Shown here one piece after another: positions 45,166 to 58,303 of a stretch of 64,000 bases of DNA (position 1 is the first letter of the stretch; each line of letters starts with the position of its first letter). Both the position numbers and the translations under genes were made by a program. The notes beneath the pieces were generated by a model. The model had not been told where the DNA came from. It saw only the letters and a list, made by a program, of their open reading frames with translations, and did no database searches. The stretch spans positions 62,001 through 126,000 of the forward strand of contig NZ_VOBG01000011.1 of assembly GCF_008369295.1 (NCBI RefSeq). The letters run 5' to 3'. Origin of the DNA: Pseudomonas sp. ANT_H4 (GTDB taxonomy: Bacteria; Pseudomonadota; Gammaproteobacteria; Pseudomonadales; Pseudomonadaceae).

Positions 45166-45501
45166 ATGAAAATATTGAATGCAGGCATCGCTATTGCAAT
45201 ATTGGCAGCTTCTTCCGCGGCCTTGGCTGAAGGCGGAGGGGATCGCGTCTACGGTCGGATGTTGCAAGAGAATCAGCAAACAATGGAGCAATATGCCAGC
45301 AAAAACGGTAAAGCCGTGCCTGAAATTGTCCACTATAAGTATGGGTTGGACCTCGATATCGCAAAAGTGGTTAGCGTGACTCCAACAGCCGCTAAGTATT
45401 GTGGGTTGGTCCCTTCGCGTATGACCTACGAAGACTCGAGTGGCAAGCTCAACACTATCGAATACCAAGTGTTGGGAAGCAATTGCCCTCATGGCGGTTG
45501 A
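45166..45501 (+). CDS. DUF2790 periplasmic protein (second copy)
   Basis: A 111-residue paralogue of the protein at 40360-40698 with the same layout: signal peptide (to about residue 21, LAEGGGD), RVYGRMLQENQ, PEIVHYKYGLDLDIAKVV and two cysteines in the mature part. A GCGGAG site precedes the ATG. It lies upstream of an OpdT-like porin gene, mirroring the leftward pair at 39-40.7 kb. Confidence 0.87.
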   Translation: MKILNAGIAIAILAASSAALAEGGGDRVYGRMLQENQQTMEQYASKNGKAVPEIVHYKYGLDLDIAKVVSVTPTAAKYCGLVPSRMTYEDSSGKLNTIEYQVLGSNCPHGG

Positions 45502-45570
45502 TCGCTTACCAGCCAAATACAGGAACGCGTAAAAAAACTCACTGAAAATTCAACAACGCCTTACTTTTTG

Positions 45571-45586
45571 CTGACAAAAAAGTAAT
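45571..45586 (+). promoter_or_regulatory. CopR box before the interrupted porin gene
   Basis: CTGACAAAAAAGTAAT, an exact match to CTGACA-n5-GTAAT, 132 bp upstream of the porin start at 45719. It lies inside a wider inverted pair CTGAAAATT (45542-45550) / AATTTTCAG (45584-45592). Confidence 0.7.
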
Positions 45587-45718
45587 TTTCAGGTCACGCT
45601 ACAGTTATGTTCCATGTGGAATTATCGACGACGGAACGCAGGGTAAATTACCTGCACTCCCATAATCATAAAAATATTTCACATAGAAACTCTGCCAAGC
45701 TATAGCCTGGAGTGCTAC

Positions 45719-45839
45719 ATGAATAATAAAAGCTTTTATGGGCTTTCCCTCATTGCCCTTGGCATGAGTATGGGGCAGGTTGCAGTGGCCGTTGAGCAAA
45801 AACCAGAGGGGTTCATTGAGGGGAGTAGCTTTAACATTC
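45719..45839 (+). pseudogene. OprD/OpdT-like porin, 5' part cut by the IS66-mer element
   Basis: Start and first 40 codons of an OprD-family porin: signal peptide (to about residue 23, VAVAVE) then QKPEGFIEGSSFNI. The frame is cut at 45839/45840 by the left end of the IS66 element and continues at 52838. Joining c45839 to t52838 gives SSFNI-LNRNLYFNRD without a gap or shift. Confidence 0.9.
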
Positions 45840-45884
45840 GTAACCGTCCGGCCAGCACCCTCTCCTGACAGCCCTCCAAATTGG

Positions 45885-45925
45885 CCAAGATAGTGGACAC
45901 CATTTTTTAGTGGACACTATCTTGG
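45885..45925. repeat. Inverted repeat across the tnpA start
   Basis: Perfect 11-bp arms CCAAGATAGTG (45885-45895) and CACTATCTTGG (45915-45925). The GTG start of tnpA at 45910 lies in the loop next to the right arm. The hairpin could limit translation from outside transcripts, as in other transposons, or be a regulator-binding site. Confidence 0.5.
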
Positions 45926-46299
45926 ATACAGTTGCCCCAGCCCGTCGAGCCGGTCGCCGCCCCAACTTTCCGCTGGACTTTAAACGCCAAGTCGTCGAGG
46001 CCACCTTCCAGCCTGGCGCCTCCGTGTCATTGATCGCTCGCGAACATGACGTCAATGCCAATCTGGTCTTTCGCTGGCGGCAGCAATACCAAGAAGGGCT
46101 ATTCGGCCCGGTCAGCCAGAGTGCTTCGTTTTTGCCAGTCCAGGTGATCGAGGCGCCAATGGATCTGCCGCCAGTCTTCCAGCCACAGGCAGAGTGTCAT
46201 TCCGAGATCGCAGTTGAGGTAGGAAAAGCCAAGTTGCGTATCACCGGAGCACCAGACCCGCAGACGCTGCAACTCGTCTTGCAGCAGTTAGTGCGATGA
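45910..46299 (+). CDS. tnpA: IS66 TnpA accessory protein
   Basis: A 129-residue helix-turn-helix protein with the IS66 OrfA layout: FPLDFKRQVVEATFQPGASV, LIAREHDVNANLVFRWRQQY, then a variable C-terminus. The GTG at 45910 is used; it overlaps the next gene by four bases. The protein is required with TnpB for transposition in this family, but its biochemical role is unclear. Confidence 0.82.
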   Translation: MDTILDTVAPARRAGRRPNFPLDFKRQVVEATFQPGASVSLIAREHDVNANLVFRWRQQYQEGLFGPVSQSASFLPVQVIEAPMDLPPVFQPQAECHSEIAVEVGKAKLRITGAPDPQTLQLVLQQLVR

Positions 46300-46640
46300 T
46301 TGCCCCTCCCGCTGGAACCCGTATCTGGATCGCCGCTGGCGTCACGGACATGCGTCGTGGCTTCGACGGTTTGGCGGCCATGGTGCAGACTCAACTGGAA
46401 GCCGATCCCTTCTCCGGTCAGATCTTCGCCTTTCGCGGACGGCGTGGTGACCGGATCAAACTGTTGTGGTGGGATGGCGACGGCTTGTGCCTGTTTTGCA
46501 AACGGTTGGAGCAAGGACGCTTTGTCTGGCCGCAAGCAACCAGCGGCAGCGTGTCGCTGACGACCGCGCAGTTGTCGATGCTGTTGGAGGGCATTGATTG
46601 GCGCCGGCCAATTCGTACAGCACCCGTCCTCGCGGTCTGA
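46296..46640 (+). CDS. tnpB: IS66 TnpB accessory protein
   Basis: A 114-residue IS66 OrfB protein with the conserved MRRGFDGLAAMVQ, FRGRRGDRIKLLWWDGDGLCL and GRFVWPQ blocks. Complete in length. Overlaps tnpA (ATGA) and lies 37 bp before tnpC. Confidence 0.9.
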   Translation: MIAPPAGTRIWIAAGVTDMRRGFDGLAAMVQTQLEADPFSGQIFAFRGRRGDRIKLLWWDGDGLCLFCKRLEQGRFVWPQATSGSVSLTTAQLSMLLEGIDWRRPIRTAPVLAV

Positions 46641-46677
46641 CTTGCCGCGCTGAAAAAATCCCCAGTAATATTCGGGC

Positions 46678-48183
46678 ATGACCCTCGTGACCGACTCCCT
46701 GCCGAATGATCTTCAAGCCTTGAAGGCGCTGATCGCTGCCCAGCACGCAGAGATTGAGCGCTTGAAGATGATGATCGCCAAGCTGCGTCGTACGCAGTTC
46801 GGTCGCAGCTCCGAGCAACTGGAAGCGATGATCGACCAGCTCCAGTTGAGCCTTGATGAGCTGCAAATCAGCCAAGCCGAAATGACACCTCCAGTCGAGC
46901 CGGCACCTCGCGCAGTTTCGCGCCGTAAACCATTGCCTGAACACCTACCTCGCGAAACCCACGTTCATCAGCCCGAGTCGCAATGCACTGGCTGCGGTGG
47001 GACGCTTCGCCATTTAGGTGAGGATGTGTCCGAAGTGCTGGAGTACGTTCCGGCACGTTTCAAAGTCATTCGCCATGTCCGTCCGAAGTGGGTTTGCCGC
47101 TGCTGCGAGCACTTCGCCCAGGTGCCGGCACCGAGTCGCCCGATCGCCCGAGGTCTTGCCGGCCCAGGGTTGTTGGCCCATGTGCTGGTCTCGAAGTTTG
47201 TCGATCATTTGCCGTTGTATCGGCAGTCCGAGATCTACGCCCGTGAGGGCGTGGAGCTGGAGCGCTCAACCCTGGCCGACTGGGTTGGCCAGAGCAGTCA
47301 GTTGCTGCGACCACTGATCAACGCCCTTGAGCACCACGTCATGAGCGGACACAAAGTCCATGCCGACGACACGCCGATTGGCGTGCTCGCGCCGGGCAAC
47401 GGCAAGACCAAATCGGCGCGCCTGTGGACGTACGTGCGGGACGACCGACCTACGGGGGACGCGACACCGGCGGCGGTCTGGTTTGCCTACTCGCCGGATC
47501 GCAAGGGGCAACATCCCCGCGCGCATCTCAAGCGCTTCAGCGGGATCTTGCAGGCGGACGGCTATGCCGGTTTTGCTCAACTATATGCCACGGGCACCAT
47601 TGAGGAAGCGGCGTGTTGGGCTCACGCCCGGCGCAAGTTTTACGAGGTCTACAAAGACCTGGCTTCACCACTTGCCGCCGAGGCGCTGCAACGGATTGCG
47701 GCCCTGTATGCCATCGAAAGCGAGATTCGAGGGCAACCGCCCAACCTGCGAAAAGTGGTTCGGCAAAGCCGAGCCAGTCCGCTGCTGGAACAACTCCACG
47801 CGTGGCTCAACCAGACGCTGACTCAACTGTCGAAAAAATCGGCATTGGGCGGTGCGATTCTCTATGCCCTCAATCGGTGGCAGGCCTTGGTGCGCTATTG
47901 CGATGACGGGCGAATTGAGATCGACAACAACGCTGCCGAACGCGCGCTACGTGCTGTCGCGCTAGGCAGAAAAAATTATCTGTTCGTCGGTTCCAACGCC
48001 GGCGGCGAACGAGCGGCTGCGATTTACAGCCTGGTGGGTTCAGCCAAACTCAACGACCTGAACCCGCAAGCCTATTTGACACACGTGCTGGAGCGCATCG
48101 CCGACCACCCGATCAATCGGGTCGACGAACTGCTGCCCTGGAACGTTTCTCTCGCCTCCACGGAACTCTGCGAGGCCGCCTGA
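46678..48183 (+). CDS. tnpC: IS66 TnpC transposase
   Basis: A 501-residue transposase with an N-terminal leucine-zipper-like segment (about 15-60), a zinc-finger region (CTGCGGTLRHLGED and CRCCEHF) and the catalytic core with HADDTPIGVL, ADGYAGFAQLY, WAHARRKFYE and DNNAAERALRAVALGRKNYLF. Family length is normal and no stop or shift is visible, so the element may still be able to move. Confidence 0.92.
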   Translation: MTLVTDSLPNDLQALKALIAAQHAEIERLKMMIAKLRRTQFGRSSEQLEAMIDQLQLSLDELQISQAEMTPPVEPAPRAVSRRKPLPEHLPRETHVHQPESQCTGCGGTLRHLGEDVSEVLEYVPARFKVIRHVRPKWVCRCCEHFAQVPAPSRPIARGLAGPGLLAHVLVSKFVDHLPLYRQSEIYAREGVELERSTLADWVGQSSQLLRPLINALEHHVMSGHKVHADDTPIGVLAPGNGKTKSARLWTYVRDDRPTGDATPAAVWFAYSPDRKGQHPRAHLKRFSGILQADGYAGFAQLYATGTIEEAACWAHARRKFYEVYKDLASPLAAEALQRIAALYAIESEIRGQPPNLRKVVRQSRASPLLEQLHAWLNQTLTQLSKKSALGGAILYALNRWQALVRYCDDGRIEIDNNAAERALRAVALGRKNYLFVGSNAGGERAAAIYSLVGSAKLNDLNPQAYLTHVLERIADHPINRVDELLPWNVSLASTELCEAA

Positions 48184-48186
48184 TCC

Positions 48187-48570
48187 ATGGTCAAAACTGT
48201 TCGCTTGCCAAAACCCGAACCTGATTTGTTGCTACTGCACATTGAATTGAAGTGGATCGAACCTGCCATCTGGCGCCGTGTGGCGGTGCCCGAGAACATC
48301 ACCTTAGGCAAATTGCACGCGGTGATCCAGATCGCAATGGGCTGGCACGATGACCATCTGCATGAGTTTGAAATAGCTGGTGAGAGTTACGGTATTCCCG
48401 ACTCCGATGGATGGGGGCCTCCCGTGAACTCGGAGACCCGCAAGACTCTGATCAAAGCGTTGAACGGGAAAAGGACATTCCGCTAGGTCTATGACTTTGG
48501 CGATGGCTGGGATCACCGGATCAAAGTCGGAAAGAGAAATCCGATGCCCACTCCGTAGGACATTGAGTCG
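48187..48570 (+). pseudogene. pRiA4b ORF-3-like protein, decayed
   Basis: The frame after tnpC reads VKTVRLPKPEPDLLLLHIEL, IWRRVAVPENITL and LHAVIQIAMGWHDDHLHEF, typical of the plasmid pRiA4b ORF-3 family often linked to IS66. A TAG stops it at 48484; the same frame continues VYDFGDGWDHRIKVG and hits another stop near 48556, shortly before the merB end. It marks the junction between IS66 and the mer block. Confidence 0.75.
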
Positions 48571-48578
48571 AAATCCAA

Positions 48579-49217
48579 TCACGATGTTCTCATTGGAAGG
48601 GTCTGCAACAGATGTCGATTAAGCTCCTGGCCCACGCCGAACGCCTCTTGGACGCTTACGATAGTCAATCCTTGATGCTTGGAGGCCCAATCTTCTGCCG
48701 CTGGGATAGATGCGAAGAAATGCACATGGCAACAGAAGGACTGACGAACGTCGGCCGCCTCCTGCGGCAATACCAGTGACACTGCCACGTCGGCAGGTTC
48801 AACAGCCTGTATCTCGCTGGGTGAAACCGTAAGCGAAACGGGTGCTCCAGTTGCAGCGCAATGCGACGAGACGCGAGCTGTACGGCCGATTAACGCCGGG
48901 AGCATCAGGGTGTCCAGCGCGCACCAGGCATACAGCCGGCGGTTGTCAATTTCCAAGACATGCGACGTCTCGCGCAAGGTGAGGACATAGCCGATGATGT
49001 TCCCATCGTTGTCGTATTCGGTACTGGTGGCTTGTTCGAGCACAGCCGCCACTTGCTCAGCGGGCCAGCCAAGAGTCCTGGCAAGCGTAGTTCGCGAAAT
49101 CGGGCGTCCCTTGGCAAGTTCACCCAGTAGCGCGACCAAGAACTCCGCAAAACCTTTGGGCCGGTTGGTCGGGGTGAGACGTTCGGCGATCTCGGTAATG
49201 TAGCGGGCAAATTTCAT
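48579..49217 (-). CDS. merB: Organomercurial lyase MerB
   Basis: A 212-residue enzyme, the canonical length, that cleaves the carbon-mercury bond of organomercurials and passes Hg(II) to MerA. Catalytic residues are present: Cys and Asp in AWCALDTLM and the second Cys in [12 protein letters not shown] prefer the ATG at 49217 as it follows a GGAGAG site and gives the standard length; the ATG at 49229 would add four residues. Last gene of the mer operon, so the element gives broad-spectrum mercury resistance. Confidence 0.92.
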   Translation of the reverse strand: MKFARYITEIAERLTPTNRPKGFAEFLVALLGELAKGRPISRTTLARTLGWPAEQVAAVLEQATSTEYDNDGNIIGYVLTLRETSHVLEIDNRRLYAWCALDTLMLPALIGRTARVSSHCAATGAPVSLTVSPSEIQAVEPADVAVSLVLPQEAADVRQSFCCHVHFFASIPAAEDWASKHQGLTIVSVQEAFGVGQELNRHLLQTLPMRTS

Positions 49218-49229
49218 GGTGCTCTCCAT

Positions 49230-51382
<2,153 letters not shown>

Positions 51383-51394
51383 TGGTATTTCCTC

Positions 51395-51670
51395 CTATTG
51401 CTTGATGGTAGATGGATAGCCGGCATCCTCGGTCGCCTTGGTCAGGGCCTCGGAGTTGGTCTTGGCATCGTCGAAGGTCACGATGGCTTCGCGTTTCTCG
51501 AAACTCACCTCGGTCTTGGTCACGCCCTCGACCTGGGTCAGCGCTTTCTTGACCGTGATCGGACAGGCGGCGCAGGTCATGCCCGGTACCGACAGGGTGA
51601 CGGTTTGGATGGCGGCCCACACCGGGGAAACCACGGCAATGAGCGCGAGAGCGGCAAACAGCTTTTTCAT
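51395..51670 (-). CDS. merP: Periplasmic mercury-binding protein MerP
   Basis: A 91-residue periplasmic scavenger: signal peptide (about 1-19, PVWAAI) and an HMA domain with GMTCAACPITVKKAL. It hands Hg(II) to MerT or MerC. Complete. Confidence 0.95.
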   Translation of the reverse strand: MKKLFAALALIAVVSPVWAAIQTVTLSVPGMTCAACPITVKKALTQVEGVTKTEVSFEKREAIVTFDDAKTNSEALTKATEDAGYPSTIKQ

Positions 51671-51687
51671 GGGAGACTCCTGCCTGA

Positions 51688-52038
51688 TCAGTAAAACAAC
51701 GGGAGGATGTAGGGGAAACCGAGCGCGACCAGCACGAGTGCCATCACGAGCCAGAAAATGAACTTGTAGGTAGTTCGTACCTGCGGAATTGCGCAGGTCT
51801 CACCGGGTTTGCAGGCTTGAGCCGGGCGGAAAATGCGCCGGTAAGCGAAGAACAGCGCCAACAATGCCGCGCCGATGAAAAACGGGCGGTAGGGCTCCAG
51901 AACGGTGAGATTACCGATCCAGGCGCCGCTGAAGCCCAGGGCAATTAGCACCAGCGGGCCCAGGCAGCAGGTGGACGCAAGGATCGCCGCCAGACCTCCA
52001 GCGAGGAGTGCACCACGGCCCTTTTGTGATTCAGACAT
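51688..52038 (-). CDS. merT: Mercury transporter MerT
   Basis: A 116-residue membrane protein, the standard size, with three hydrophobic segments. The first-helix pair is in STCCLGPL and the loop pair in ACKPGETCAIP. First gene of the operon. The ATG at 52038 is used; the frame stays open upstream to 52104, through the operator region. Confidence 0.95.
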   Translation of the reverse strand: MSESQKGRGALLAGGLAAILASTCCLGPLVLIALGFSGAWIGNLTVLEPYRPFFIGAALLALFFAYRRIFRPAQACKPGETCAIPQVRTTYKFIFWLVMALVLVALGFPYILPLFY

Positions 52039-52073
52039 GGGTTCAACCTTTCGAATGTTTGATCGATGGGTTA

Positions 52074-52104
52074 AGGTTATTTCCGTAGTCAGGTACGGAG
52101 TCAA
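52074..52104 (-). promoter_or_regulatory. mer operator-promoter
   Basis: Reading leftward: -35 TTGACT (52104-52099), the MerR palindrome TCCGTACCTGACTACGGA (52099-52082) and -10 TAACCT (52079-52074). The 19-bp spacer between -35 and -10 is the stretched spacing typical of MerR-controlled promoters, which MerR untwists when Hg(II) binds. It serves merT leftward and overlaps merR regulation rightward. Confidence 0.92.
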
Positions 52105-52109
52105 GCGGT

Positions 52110-52541
52110 ATGAAAAACACTGCGGAAAGCCTGACCATTGGCGTCTTTGCCAAGGCAGCCGGGGTTAACGTGGAAACCATTCGGTTCTATCAACGCAAAG
52201 GGCTGTTGCCCGAACCGGACAAGCCCTACGGCAGCATTCGTCGCTACGGCGAGGCGGATATTGCACGGGTGAAATTCGTGAAGTCCGCACAACGGCTGGG
52301 CTTCAGCCTCGATGAAGTGGCCGGACTGTTGCGGCTCGATGACGGTACGCACTGCAATGATGCGCGTGTGCACGCCGAGCAGAAGCTCGAAGACGTGCGG
52401 GGGAAACTTGCGGATCTGCGGCGGATCGAGTTGGTCCTGGCGCAGTTGGTTGATGACTGTTGCGCGAGCCACGGGACGGTTAGCTGCCCGCTGATCGATT
52501 CGCTGCATGGAATAGATAGCCACGAAAACTTCGCGCCTTAG
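52110..52541 (+). CDS. merR: Mercury-responsive regulator MerR
   Basis: A 143-residue MerR protein with an N-terminal winged helix-turn-helix ([20 protein letters not shown]) and the three Hg(II)-binding cysteines C82, C117 and C126 at their standard positions. It is divergent from merTPCAB across the operator and represses or activates the operon according to mercury. Confidence 0.95.
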   Translation: MKNTAESLTIGVFAKAAGVNVETIRFYQRKGLLPEPDKPYGSIRRYGEADIARVKFVKSAQRLGFSLDEVAGLLRLDDGTHCNDARVHAEQKLEDVRGKLADLRRIELVLAQLVDDCCASHGTVSCPLIDSLHGIDSHENFAP

Positions 52542-52829
52542 CCTACGATTTCCCGTTTCATTGCCCCCCTGTTTGTCGGCTTGAACAGGAAAAGAGCGGC
52601 GCTCAATGAGCCCCGTTGACTGGCCAAACCTACGGTCTGCTTTTAGCCACGCTCTTACCCTACAGAGCCGAGAGTCCTGATCACTTCGAATGCAAATGAT
52701 TGGTCAGTTGCAACGCAAATGGGTGGTCAAGTGGGGTGCAATTTCGCAGTTTTTGAGTGTGAGCGCGTCAATCAGCGGTTAAAGGGGATTAAGGTCTGAG
52801 ATGCAAGGCGGTGTAGTTCGGACGCTTAC
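52542..52829. other. Right arm of the IS66-mer element
   Basis: No gene seen. Two 18-bp direct repeats, AATGCAAATGATTGGTCA (52689-52706) and AACGCAAATGGGTGGTCA (52712-52729), match at 15 of 18 positions and look like subterminal repeats of an IS21-type end. The IS66 right end closes the stretch. Confidence 0.5.
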
Positions 52830-52837
52830 TAACATTC

Positions 52838-54042
52838 TCAACCGCAATCTCTACTTCAATCGCGACTTTCGCAACGGTCAGTCCAGTCGAACTGGAAATG
52901 GTTACTCCGAAGAGTGGGCTCACGGAATCATCGGACGTTTTGAGTCAGGCTTCACCCAGGGCACTGTGGGCTTCGGCATTGATGCATTCGCAATGCAAGG
53001 GATCAAGCTTGACTCGGGTGATGGCCGTTCTGGAGCCGGTGGCACAATAGACATCATGCCCTACAACAGCAAAGGTCAACCTGAGGATACCTATTCAAAA
53101 GTCGGTGGAGCAGCCAAGCTTCGCTTGCTAGATACGGTCATCAAGGTTGGGGACGTATTTCCTTCCACGCCTGTTGTGGCGTATGGGGACTCACGACTGC
53201 TGCCTGAGAGCTTTCGTGGCGCCACGTTTGCCAACACCAGCATTGAAGGCCTGACCTTGCAGGGTGGTCGCCTGCATGCGATGAGCCAACCGAACTCAAG
53301 CAGCATGCGCGACGGTTTTGCCACGTTCTATGCAGGATCTGTCGACGCGCCTTGGATCGCCTACCTGGGTGGCGATTACGCCGTCAACAAAAATGTCGGT
53401 GTGAGTCTCTATACCAGCCGCTTCAAAGATGTGTGGAACCAGTACTATGCAGGCACTACGTTAAGCTACCCACTTTCCGAGAATGTCGCGCTGATTGGTA
53501 GCCTGAACTACTACCGAGCAGTCGACGAGGGGAAAAAACTGCTGGGCAGCTTCGATAACAACATCTGGAGCGGTAAGACCGGTGTCCAGTTTGGCGCCCA
53601 CACGCTGACCGTTGGCTACCAGCGCAGCAATGGGGATGACGATTTTGATTACCTGCGCCAATCTGATTCGATTTTCCTGGATAACTCTATCCAATACAGC
53701 GATTTCAACTCCCCGAAAGAGCAATCCTTGCAGCTACGCTATGACTTGAATATGCAGCCCTTTGGCATTCCTGGCCTGAGCTTCATGACTCGTTACGCAA
53801 AGGGCTGGGATGCTGACTACTCGAATGCGAACAACGTCTATATGCGCCGAGGAGCTGATGGCGCCCCACTGCAGGACCAGAAGCGTTGGGAGCGTGACAT
53901 CGAGGCTAAGTACATCATTCAAACCGGCTCTCTGAAAGATATGTCCTTCCGTGTGCGCCAAGCAACGACACGGGCCACCGACTTTGAATCTGATCTGGAT
54001 GAGGTCCGCCTGATCGTGGAGTACCCACTGCAACTTCTATAA
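52838..54042 (+). pseudogene. OprD/OpdT-like porin, 3' part
   Basis: Codons 41 onward of the porin begun at 45719, about 400 residues without a stop: LNRNLYFNRDFRNGQ, SMRDGFATFYAG, GSFDNNIWSGKTG and the end DEVRLIVEYPLQLL. The frame can be read from an ATG at 52801 within the IS66 end, but that gives a protein with no signal peptide. The reconstructed porin is 441 residues, normal for OprD. It resembles OpdT-type porins, some of which are copper-responsive. Confidence 0.88.
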
Positions 54043-54127
54043 ATGGAGTTCTGACGAACGTCTTCATAGACGTTCGCTAACCAGGTACAACCCGTCTCCT
54101 TGTTGCTCCTTTGGTGGGAGGCGGCTT

Positions 54128-54152
54128 AGGCGCCCTTGTGGCGCCTTTTTTT
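54128..54152 (+). terminator. Rho-independent terminator of the porin gene
   Basis: Seven-bp stem AGGCGCC / GGCGCCT with loop CTTGT, followed by a run of seven T, 86 bp after the porin stop. Confidence 0.85.
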
Positions 54153-54480
54153 ATGTACGCCGGGGGGGCCGGGATTTTGTGGGTGAAAGTCCCCTCGTAA
54201 GCTGACCACAGTGAACGAAGTGAAGCGGTCGCGGTAGGAATGGTAGTTACCTGCCCCACGCCCCCGGGTTGCCAAGCTTTCAATCTGTGACGGCCTGATG
54301 GTAGAGATTGCACTCATACATCCGGACTTTCGGTGCGGCGTTGCCGCTATCCCAGATGGAATCCGCTGGCCGAGTTCTCAATAGATCCGTGTGCTCAGGG
54401 CACGCTGTGCGGGTCAGATTTTCTTGGCCACGGTCTTACCAGTTTTGCCATCAATTCATGATCACCTGAGCAATCAATAG
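54153..54480 (+). other. Likely 5' fragment of a group II intron
   Basis: No protein frame. GTGGGTGAAAGTCCCC, GGTAGGAATGGTAGTTACCT and the CTGTGACGGCCTGATGG string are of the kind found in domain I of bacterial group II introns. The stretch begins right after the T-run of a terminator, the usual landing site of group IIC introns. The maturase gene and 3' domains are missing here. Confidence 0.4.
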
Positions 54481-54512
54481 AGTTGGTCCGCTACGGGGTT
54501 AAGTTGACGTCT

Positions 54513-55129
54513 TCAAGCCGCTTCGTACGCGACAACGGTCGTGTAATCGGAACGGAACTCGCGGTCACCGGCCAACAAGGCCCATATAATTCGGGCGTTT
54601 TTATTAGCCAGTGCAACGGCTGCCACATTGGCGTTACGCCGCTTAAGTAGCCGGCTAAGCCAGCTGTCAGAAATCTCTTTTCGCTGTGCTGCGTAGATCA
54701 TCGACCGTGCCCCTTGGATCAGTAGCGTCCGTAAATAGGAGTCCCCCCGCTTACTCATCCCCAACAGCACCGTCTTACCGCCAGTGGAGTTCTGCTTCGG
54801 CACCAGCCCAAGCCAAGCACTCACCTCTCGGCCATTCTTGAAACTCTTGGCATCGCCAAGAGAGGCTACCATGCACTGGCCGTGATCGGCCCGATGCCTG
54901 GCATCTTCGCCAGCTTGCAGCTGTTTTCATTCGCGCGATGCCAAGCGACAATTTGATTCTCGATCTCATGAACCTGATGATCGAACCCCTTCAACTGTTC
55001 CAGTAGACGCTGCACAAGCAGACGAAACGAGCCCGGCAACTCGTTGCGCTCATCCTCAATAAACTCCGGCACGCGCTTGGCCACATGTGCGATGCCCTGC
55101 GGGATTACAAGACCAAATCGGCTAGTAGC
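54513..55129 (-). pseudogene. IS110-family transposase, C-terminal part
   Basis: Second half of an IS110 transposase, cut from its N-terminus by the IS21-type element. It reads FGLVIPQGIAHVAKRVPEF, MPGIGPITAS, then in another frame GREVSAWLGLVPKQNSTGGK and KRGDSYLRTLLIQGARS (the Transposase_20 domain with its nucleophilic Ser). Frameshifts near 54870 and at the IS21 junction show the element was dead apart from the insertion. Confidence 0.85.
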
Positions 55130-55212
55130 TGTCAGTACCGATGCAAAACTGACCCACCCTACCGGTTGAAAACTGACCCACTTGGGCAAAATGCAGCTTT
55201 TGCGAGCTGCCC

Positions 55213-57020
<1,808 letters not shown>

Positions 57021-57100
57021 ACAGACATCAAACACCGCCGGGGTGGGTCAGTTTTACTTCGGTAGGGTGGGTCAGTTTTCAACCGGTGTTGACAAGTAGC

Positions 57101-57522
57101 ACGCGGATCTGATTAGCTTGCGCTGTCCGTGCCTTCACGAATCCTTGACGAACCCGATGCAGCGACAGCACGGCCTGTTGCTCAATGTCCTTGATCGGCA
57201 CAAAACGCATGGTTGGCCGACCCACCGCTTCGCAGATAGCCTCAGCGTCAGCTACATCGTTTTTGTTCGTTTTCACGTATGGCTTTACGAATTGCGGGGC
57301 CATCAGCCTCACATCGTGACCCAAGCTGCGCAGCTTGCGAGCCCAATGGTGGGCGCTTCCACAGACCTCCATACCAATCAGACACTGCGGCATGATGGCA
57401 AAAAAGGTGGCGACCTGGTCGCGTTTGAGTTGCTTCCTCAGAACGGTCTTGCCATGTTCATTAACACCTTGCACCTGAAATACATTTTTCGCCAAGTCGA
57501 TACCAACGGTCATAATTTTCAT
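57101..57522 (-). pseudogene. IS110-family transposase, N-terminal part
   Basis: First 140 residues of the IS110 transposase: MTVGIDLAKNVFQVQG, CLIGMEVCGSAHHWAR, KPYVKTNKNDVADAEAICEA, which contain the RuvC-like D, E and D residues. It is cut at the IS21 right junction; the remainder lies at 54513-55129. Confidence 0.88.
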
Positions 57523-57564
57523 ACCGAACGCTCCTCTTGGTTTGTGGTTTCTGAAGCCCTTCCA

Positions 57565-58240
57565 CTATTGCACGTTGAGACCTTTGGTTTGTGGATGGGG
57601 CGTCCATACCAATAGGTCCGTACGTGCGGAACTACCGCATACGGCTCCTGCCTCAGGTACGTGACGCGAGCGTTCCTCAGGGTAAGGCAGTGCATCTCTG
57701 GGTCTGGGTATATAGAGGCCTGCAAGGCGTCCGTAGCGCCACCATTGGAGTCGGTTACGCTGGCTGCGCCGCTTGAGGGCTTGCCGCCATAGACGGCATA
57801 CCGCCAACCGAAAACCGCCAAGGCGTATCAGGTTTCCCGGCACCGTGTGGTAGTTGAAATATCCACTGACCACACGGGTAGCTGCGGTGTGATGTGGTGC
57901 AGCAATGCAGTGAAATGCATGCCCTTGTCCCTCCGGGCTGCTTCACGTACACCTTCAAGTCCCATCTCCAACCGCGCGGGACCAGAGCATGACTGGCGTA
58001 TAACGCCATGCTCCGCATTGCCTTCTGCTTCGCATAACAGCATCGGCGTTCCTGATTTCGCGGCTCAATGGCTGGCCCATCGGTTTCCCCTGTCAACGCT
58101 TCACCCTGCACCTCACGGTGCAACGTGCATGACTCGGGGTCTGGTTGATTCGCCATTTCTTACCAGTATCGAACTTTCATCGACTATCCTCCGCCAGCTA
58201 ACTGGCGCACTAAGCGTCCGCCAATCACACCTTGCGTGAC
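57565..58240 (-). pseudogene. Group II intron with internally deleted maturase
   Basis: Read leftward, the first piece (58156 on) has the N-terminal signature of intron maturases (DPESCTLHREVQGEALTGET). The second (57873 on) has the C-terminal one: GYFNYHTVPGNLIRLGGF, LWRQALKRRSQ and LYIPRPRDALPYPEERS. The reverse transcriptase core between them is missing. After the ORF lies GAGCCGTATGCGGTAGTTCC..., which looks like intron domain V. So both intron arms remain but the ORF is dead. Confidence 0.7.
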
Positions 58241-58303
58241 CGATTTCTGCCTGTTCCGAAACAGCCGGTCACGCCCTTACCGAAATGACCGGTCACGTTG
58301 CTA

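Noticed and set aside
52801..52837. ATG at 52801 as the true start of the rightward porin
   Set aside because: These codons belong to the IS66 right end and target duplication; the protein would lack a signal peptide, while the 45719 start joins in frame.
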